A stretch of DNA of 64,000 nt from Sisyra terminalis (lineage: Eukaryota > Arthropoda > Insecta > Neuroptera > Sisyridae): positions 45,705,050 to 45,769,049 of the forward strand of contig OY292277.1 of assembly GCA_958496175.1 (NCBI GenBank), read 5' to 3'. Below the pieces are notes generated by a model. It worked only from the letters and a program-made list of their open reading frames with translations. It made no database searches and was not told the origin of the DNA. The translations under genes and the position numbers were made by a program. Positions within the stretch are counted from its first letter, which is position 1; the number at the start of each line of letters is the position of its first letter. This document shows positions 57,070 to 64,000 of this stretch, one piece after another.

Positions 57070-58003
57070 AACAATTACATCGACAATGAATACCTAGTTG
57101 ATAGTAGTAGTATGTACTATTGGAGCTACGTGATTGGTTGTAGGTGTGGCTGTTTTTTCCACGTTCTTCCTATAAATGATTGTTCATCAGTGTGGGCGTT
57201 TTCTTCTCGGTTCTTCCGTAAATTTTGGTTCGTTAAACAATAACATCAACGTAGAATGACTAGCTGAGAGTAGTAGTATCCACTACTACGTGATTGGTTG
57301 TGGGTGTAGCTGTTTTCATTCACGTTCTTCCCACTAATGATTGTTCATCAATATGGACGTTTTCATCTTGGTTCTTTCATGCATTTTGGCTCTTGCAATT
57401 AATTTTTATTACTACTAGGTTTTCTGGCGTTACGATTTGAAAAGCGATTCGTATAGATCTTGGCGTAGAAAAACGATTTTTTTTTTTTATACATTTTTTG
57501 TGGGTACCTTGCTTAGTTTACGAAATATCGAAACTAAAATATTTAAAAACGTTTTTCCTCTACTTTAGACGGATTTCTTTGTATTTTAAAAAGAAACGGT
57601 AATTGTTAACAACCGAGGCTCCATCATTTTGTTTGTACTAAAAATTTATACACAAGGGGTCCAGGGGTGAGGCCTGCTAAAAATTCCTTTTGCAAACATT
57701 AATATCTGGTACGATTTCGGTTCTTTTGGTGCTACGATTTGAAGATCGATTTTTATAGATCTCGGCGATGAAAAACGAAAAAAAAAAGATTTTTTTGGGT
57801 ACCTTTAGGCACCTTAGTTTACGAGATATCGATACTATGAAATTAAAAAATGTTTTTTTTTGTTAATTTTTTAGGCGGATTTCTATAGATTTGTAAAAGA
57901 AACGTTAGTTGTTAACAATCGCGACTCTACAAAACTCTACAAAAAGGGTCCAAGGACGGCTTGCTAGAAATTCCTTTTAGCGACATTAATATCTGGCAGC
58001 GAT
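57070..58003. repeat. Two adjacent tandem duplications (about 161 bp and about 300 bp)
   Basis: 57070-57236 is repeated at 57237-57400 (GTGATTGGTTGT, GTTCTTCC, ATGATTGTTCATCA, TTTTGG-TC). Directly after, 57415-57712 is repeated at 57717-58003 (ACGATTTGAA, TATAGATCT, GGGTACCTT, GTTTACGA-ATATCGA, AAGAAACG, GTTGTTAACAA, AATTCCTTTT, ATTAATATCTGG). Two separate units duplicated back to back. Confidence 0.9.
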
Positions 58004-58009
58004 GAATTT

Positions 58010-59150
58010 TCAATCTTTGTTTTTAATTTAATTCCCAAAAAAAATGGACCACAGTTAAATACAAATCGAGAACGGGAGGCTTCGCGTCCACCTCCCATCC
58101 CGCCGCTTTATCCCAGTACCCCTAATATATTGTTTTTTTTTTAGGAATTTATAGCTTTTTCAAGAAAAACCTGTCCACAAAAAAAATAATACTTAATAGT
58201 CGATGGATCAGTTGTCGGGGGCATTATGCTTAAGTGATACTTTGATTAAGGATATTTTCTGCGGAGATGTTTTGTCCGGCGATATTTTTGGCGGGGGATT
58301 AGGATGCCTAATTAGGACAAAACATTCCCAACATAATAAATATAAAATTTGTTGCTACCCCGTATTTTCTTTTGCCATTACTCACTTCAAATACATCCAC
58401 AAGAACTAATTTACAAAAACCACCAAAATGGATAAATATTTTAAACTCCCAAAATGAGTTTTAAGTTTATTAAAAAAAAAAATAATTACAACAAATGAAT
58501 TCAAAAGTGAATACCAAAATTTGAAGTTCACTTACGACAAATTATGATTATATTTGGGGTTCAAAATATTTCTATATTTCTATTTAGTCATATAGGAAAC
58601 ACATAAAAATTTTAATTACTTCAGGTAAGATATTCAGAAACGATTTTTTTGGGTGTTTATAAACACTAATTTAACATCCCTTATCTTCTTAGTTAACTTC
58701 CCTTAGGTTCTTCTAAGGGTTGAATTGAATCGTTCTTAACCATATTATATCGATGGCTAATAGAAAAAAACAACAGTAAAATCAGTGTGGGGGAATGCAA
58801 CCCTTACTGATCCTTTTCAGACTTTTTCACTTAGTTTGCTTTGAGCAATCAAAACAAAATCGTAGTTCACATGGAAGCCATTTTTACCACTTGTTGAATA
58901 AAGCTGTTTGCATCTATTGACATTACATACGATTTTGTTTTCTGTTGAAACAAATGAACGTTGAATGTTTATACAAAAATTTTCCTCATATTTTCTCAAT
59001 TTTTTCCCAACGCAGTAGTGTTGTAATTCTCCATTTTCCAGAAAAGTTACAAGAAAAGCTCTCTCTTAAATTTATTTTCTAATAATCAGATTTCAGTTGA
59101 AAGGGTTTATTTTTTAAAAGCTCCATTAACAATTTTCGTGTCCACAGGAA
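58010..59150. other. Intergenic; nothing recognised
   Basis: AT-rich sequence with a CCTCCCATCCCGCCGC patch at 58090-58105. No frame with a recognisable product. Confidence 0.45.
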
Positions 59151-59154
59151 TGAA

Positions 59155-60300
59155 AAAAAGAAAAGCTTTGCTTAAAACATTTGGTCGTTCGTGTTAAGTA
59201 ATTCAAAGCTCAAACTTTCCAAGTGAAATGGAAAATGAAAGAAGTGAAACGAGAAAAATGAGGGATACAAAATAAAACAAAAAAAAAAAAAACGAAAATA
59301 ATCCGGCATTTTCTCGAAAAGCTTTTTCCGTCTAGGATTTACGTCTAGTCGAGGCAAACCGGCTGACCGAGTATGATATGAAAACCGTATTTTGTTGGGT
59401 AAAAGCTTCTCGTCTTATAATATAATATTCTGTTTTTCCTTGTGCATTCGCTTTATCGAAACATATTGATGCCTTCCTTCGCTACTCTGCTGGCTGCCAT
59501 GCGAAGCGAAACGAATACATATTTGCATTTTTTATGTCTTCATATTGAATCAAATGCATCGAGGAAAAATATATTTTTGGAAATGACTCGCAATGCACAA
59601 AAAAGCTCCATTTGCTCGTGCAGCTTTAATGCTTTGCGGAAATGAAGCTTTAAACATAATTTATGTGGACGAAAATTCTTTTTGCTCGGTTAATAGATAA
59701 TGACGGGGAAATATTTTTCCGGTTACTCTTCAATCACGATGGTAGTTAAACGACTGAAAAAGAGCTAAAGCTTTTATTGGTAAATCACCATTTGTGGTTT
59801 TCATTTATGCATTATAACTGTTTAAAATTTATTTAACGTTTCCCCCATTGCCGCTGAAATCTTGTGTACCATTTTTAGCAATACCTATAAAAATTAATAT
59901 TAAAAAGGTGTACTCTTAAATTCTAATGATCTTTTTTCCGATTTTAAATTAAGTAGCTGGTTTCTTTTAAAATTTATTAGTTTTTTAAAGAGCAATTTTC
60001 GGTTAAGTGAGATTTTTGACATAAGAGGTTCATTTTCTTCTTTAGGTGTCTCATCAACGTTAGATATTGGCAATCATTATGGCACTTTTAAATGGCAATT
60101 ATTTAAATCAACGCTTATTAAAAAAGTTTATTTTCGTAGAAAAATTTTTTAAGCACCACCATTGCGACGTGATTTTCGAAGACCCTCCGTCAGAACTCAT
60201 GACAGGATCATTCGAAGTGGACAAAAAAATAGTATTCTTATATATTTACAATTGATTCCGGTCTTATAGATTATCTTCAACTTGTTTTAGTTCCAAGAAT
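59155..60300. other. Intergenic; AAAGCTC words at 59.1-59.6 kb
   Basis: Exact words at 59055, 59117, 59205 and 59602. Slightly richer in G+C at 59160-59500. No gene seen. Confidence 0.45.
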
Positions 60301-60344
60301 TTCTGAGGATCTTTTATTTTTAAACAATTTACACTTTGTTATTT

Positions 60345-60390
60345 TTTGCTCAACGTTTCGCAGTTTATTGCTGCTTCTTTCAGCGAATAT
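60345..60390 (-). ncRNA. Degenerate hammerhead-like motif
   Basis: On the minus strand: CTGAAAGAAGCAG, an AATAAA-containing loop, CTGC, GAAACGTTG. Stem II GCAG/CTGC and GAAAC are intact, but the CUGANGA box carries one extra A and stem I is poor. Same style as the motif at 17540. Likely a decayed Penelope-like remnant. Confidence 0.45.
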
Positions 60391-60889
60391 AATTAACATT
60401 AAACTGTATAAAGAATCAATATATCAAATATCAAAAGTCCTCGGAATTAAAACGAATTGAATGTAGTATTCTAGTTAAGATCATAAACTAGAACTAGAAC
60501 GAAAGAAAAAAAGGTAAAACTGAATTTTTGGTGGACCATTTTACCAAAAAAAATATCCAAATTTCGGTTTAATTTACAATTCATTTTTTCATATAAACAA
60601 ATAAAAAAAAAATCCTTGTTCTTCTGAGTAGTATCAAGAAAACTGGTGAAAAATTACAGCAAAATCGGTTGAGTTGTTCTCGAGAAATCTTGACACCAAA
60701 CTTTAAGAATATAGTCTCGAGAAAAATGCAACAATAGACGAGCAACTGTACCTATATACCTGAGGTGCGCAGAATTTCCCAAGGATGTATCTCTAATACT
60801 ATTACTTGGGTCAAATATAAAATTTAGGGCAATATTTTAGAAATGTTGTAAAAATCAATAAGACAATAAAAAATCGATTTTTTGAAACC

Positions 60890-62295
60890 GTGAAATTCAT
60901 GAAACTACTTAAGACAAACATAAGGAAATTAAAACAAATCGAAGACTTGGCGTTGCTCAAATAACTGCATATGGTTTTTTATCCTTTAATCAACCGATGA
61001 TACCAACGATACCAAAGTAAATGTGAAACTATAACCGTAGAAAATGATAAGTAAATGTTATAATTTGTTCTGAAAATGCTAAAAGATATAATGAAGAGAG
61101 ATTTAATCAAGATAATGAGACGAATGTAAACTTTCGAGGTAGGATAATTGTAGGGTTTGGTTATGATAATGTTGATACCAAGTTTCAAAATTATTTTACA
61201 TTTTATTCAAATATATCTATTGCTAATTTTTTCAGACTATGAATTTGCATTTTCGATAAAAGATATGAGAGGCTTATGAGAACTGAAATATGGAATATAT
61301 ACTTTAGTTTCAATTTGATGCATGAATATATCGTTGGCATAGAACTAATTAAGTCAAGCGGAAGAACCAAAGAAAAAACCAAGACAGGGAGTTCCTATCA
61401 ACAGCCAATAAGAGCTGGATGATTAAAAATCAATGGAAAAACCTTGTAGAAGACACAAAGAGAGGACTTTCCTACCTTCAGTCAATCATAGTTGGATGAC
61501 CAAAAATCAATGGAAGAACCTTGTGGAAGAAACAAAGAGAGGGCGTTACTAGCTTCAGCCAATTATAGCTGAATGATCGAAAATTACTCGTAATTACATA
61601 ATATATCGTCAACTACGATATCGTTTTTGATCTTGATGTTGATAAAATGCGACTACTATACATCTTTAAAACAAATTTGGTGTTTAGAAATTCTATTAAA
61701 GAGATCGCTGTATCTTATACAATATTTAAATTAAAATCTTTGGAGTTTTATATTGTTAAGAATTTGCAATATCAATGGTGTTTAAGTTGGTTGTATTTTT
61801 TTTTCGACAGTTACGATATCACTCTGTATTCGTTTTCGGCATACTATAAAAATATTTTTAATAAAACAATAAAACGTTTAAATAAACAATACACATTTTA
61901 CCACGGTTGTTAGAACGATTATTCCCAAGCGGCGTAATACGCAGGCGCGCAAATACATAAGAAGCACTGCATTATTCTTTACTTCATTCTTTTGTTCGTT
62001 AAATCTAATATAGTTATATACTTATTTCTTTTAACTGTCGCTTTTTCGTTTCATGAAATTTACTCACAACAATGCTAAGGAAGTTTTCACTTCAAAAGCC
62101 ATGTAACCTCATAAGACAAAGGTAAAGGAATTGAAAGAAATTTAAGATTTGGTGTTGTTCAAAAAAATATCTTCAGTTTTTCATTTTAAAATCAACCGAT
62201 GACACCAAGGATACCAAAGTAAACGTGGAATTATAACTGTACAAAAATGGTAAATGAATGATATAATTTTTTCTCAAAATGGTAAGTAGTTTATT
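60890..62295 (+). repeat. Composite repeat: flanking 200-bp direct repeats around a minisatellite
   Basis: 60890-61100 and 62095-62295 are direct repeats offset by about 1.2 kb (TCAACCGATGA, ACCAA-GATACCAAAGTAAA, GTG-AA-TATAAC, ATGATATAATTT-TTCT). Between them, 61130-61590 is related to 26867-27400 and holds three units of about 75 bp (markers near 61388, 61463, 61540; AGCTGGATGA, AAAAATCAATGGAA). The layout could be a transposon with terminal direct repeats or a tandemly duplicated larger unit. Confidence 0.75.
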
Positions 62296-62859
62296 GAAAA
62301 TTTATTAAGATAATTAAAAAAAATATTCCCATATATTTCTGATTCCTCAACACTACAGATAGTTATCTTCGGTTACTCTTTCAATGCTTGTCTTTTGAAG
62401 AATTAACTCATAAGTCTTATTACTTCCTTAGCTTTAATGGCAAATGGAAAAATTGTCCTCTCCCCAGCTTCCATAGTAAAAAAAATAAGAACAGTCGAAA
62501 TAACTGTGGCAGAAGCTCAGGGGAGAGGTAAAAATAGGGATCTATTTTTATGAGAAAAAAGTTTTATTTTGTCCTAAAAAAAACGGTTTTAAATTAAGGA
62601 TCAAAAAGCTTTGAATCGTCCTGGATGATTATAACAGATGTATTTTTGGTGCAAAGAACGTATGTGTTCCAAATGGATTAAATCATCTTACCGAGAAAAT
62701 TACTGCTAACGATGATAAGGACATCTATTAGAGACATACCTGAAACAGAAAAAAAAACAAGAATTATTATATGCTTCCCTTAGCGTTTCTAGACGAAGAA
62801 AATGGTGGAAATTTTTGAAAGTTTAAAATTTCAATTTTGAGGATAAAATTGAAATTTGT

Positions 62860-63980
62860 CTGAGCCGCCGTTGTTGGTGCGGTGGTCAAACAGTGGGGCT
62901 CGATTTGCATCAGTCCCTCAGCGATTTGAGGCAATGTTGAGTGCGAGAATTCCTGATGACGCCACGGAAGCTTTTAGATTAGAGCTTTCGAGCTTTCGAG
63001 TGCCCCGCGAGACAAGCCATGTTATACATACACATATCGACCACCTAAATGGATTAGAAGGGTGTGGTGGTGCAGATCATGGAAATGGAATGGGGGTGAA
63101 TTCATTGGAATCTCTATGATAAATTATTCGTAATTATGTGCGGGTGGCCACTTTATGTGGTTTTTAATTTCTGGTTTGATGGTTTTGATTGATCGATGTG
63201 AATTTGTTGTTTCAAGAGAATTTTTCTTTTTTTTTTTTTTTATTCGGAAGGGTGGAAATTTGTTTGTTTTTATTTTGGAAAACTAATATTTATTCGTGAG
63301 GGAAAATTTTCCCGGTTTGATTATAAATTAATTATTTACGGTTAGGTGGTGAAAAAAGCGATTTTCATTATTGGAACAGCCACGGAGATGGTTTCGCTCG
63401 ATTTAAAATTCAATTATTGGGGATTAATTTTCACTATTTTCTTGGCTTGGAAAAACATCGATGCGGACGTGTCAAAACACTTAATTTCCCTCGATTCTAT
63501 TCAGATTTTTTTATATTTTTTTTTTAAAATTTTTTTTTTTGGGAAATCTCCGAGATTAAAGACAGAATAGTGTTGCATACTCGTGTGCATCGATTTTCGC
63601 CAGTCTGAATACGTTTCGTTTCGCTTCGATTGGCGAGAAAGATTGAAAATGGTAGGATGAGTGCTGACACAATAAATTTTTACGCTGAGATCTATTTTTC
63701 ATATTTCTATCGAAAAATGCAGCGCTCCGTCGATGATGCATCAAGGTGCAATGCATCGATATGATACGCGAGCGATTTTTTTTTTTGCATTTTTTGCTAC
63801 ATTGTCCAATACATATATAGCGCATATATGGCCATTTTTATTTATTCATTTCATTTCAGTTGCATGTATTTAATGTCCGACATGGAGCGAACATGAAACT
63901 TGGACACGTCCCACAGGACTCCGTTTGCATTATTCGCTGCAATTCCCCAAGGACTACCAAACGAAATGTTGAAATGGCTT
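62860..63980. promoter_or_regulatory. G+C-enriched unique block at the window edge
   Basis: Has AGAGCTTTCGAGCTTTCGAG (62981-63000), a doubled copy of the enriched word, and CpG-containing stretches. A frame at 62856-63119 is open for 87 codons but has no ATG at its start and no family signal. The last 150 bp are open in two minus-strand frames to the window edge; not enough to call an exon. Confidence 0.3.
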
Positions 63981-64000
63981 TTGCTTCCAACAAAACTTTA

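Noticed and set aside
62856..63119. 87-codon frame in a GC-rich block
   Set aside because: Does not begin with ATG, has no domain-like pattern and no clear splice partners; open length is explained by composition.
63850..64000. Two minus-strand frames open to the window edge
   Set aside because: Neither shows a recognisable motif, and both being open suggests chance; needs sequence beyond the window.

Overview
This is a 64 kb piece of an animal nuclear genome, almost certainly an insect. It is AT-rich, its one recognisable gene is split by spliceosomal introns with GTAAG-type donors and pyrimidine-rich acceptors, and that gene belongs to a cysteine-rich secreted family (DUF7042-DUF7045 type, as I remember the names) that I know from insects. 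Transposon remnants of the kinds usual in insects (RTE-like and Jockey-like LINEs, mariner, hAT, fold-back elements, Penelope-like ribozyme motifs) fill much of the rest. Asn-, Ser- and His-rich insertions in the protein recall Diptera, but I cannot place the order with confidence.

The gene (minus strand, 25630 down to 1, 3' end outside the window) was assembled by hand from eleven exons whose phases join without a break: 25594-25630 (signal peptide), 25199-25364, 24858-24925, 24530-24790, 22167-22460, 9301-9688, 4942-5009, 4809-4883, 4514-4747, 4066-4452 and 1-31 (partial). The product so far is about 669 residues. Introns are either very short (58-273 bp) or long (2.1, 4.0, 4.3 and 12.5 kb), and the long ones are loaded with repeats.

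Introns of the gene: 32-4065 holds two tandem copies of a decayed LINE reverse-transcriptase segment, a dispersed repeat, a hammerhead-like inverted repeat and an RTE-like element. 5010-9300 holds a fold-back element, a hAT-type MITE, a mariner transposase remnant and a nine-copy array of about 190 bp that runs up to a splice donor. 9689-22166 holds fold-back elements, a hAT-like CGAT-rich repeat, a hammerhead-like motif and a five-unit tandem array of about 230 bp. 22461-24529 holds an inverted repeat with a well-formed hammerhead-like core and a duplicated repeat.

25.7-64 kb has no gene I can support. It alternates between repeats (a terminal-inverted-repeat element at 28.1-29.2 kb, a Jockey-like LINE remnant near 38 kb, a second copy of the 1 kb fold-back element at 43-44 kb, a large palindrome at 50.2-50.8 kb, tandem duplications at 57-58 kb, a minisatellite-bearing repeat at 27 kb and 61 kb) and unique blocks that are visibly richer in G+C. 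The 7-mer AAAGCTC/GAGCTTT is strongly over-represented here. The simplest reading is upstream intergenic and regulatory DNA of this gene and/or of a neighbour outside the window.

No tRNA, rRNA, CRISPR or prokaryote-type operon was seen.
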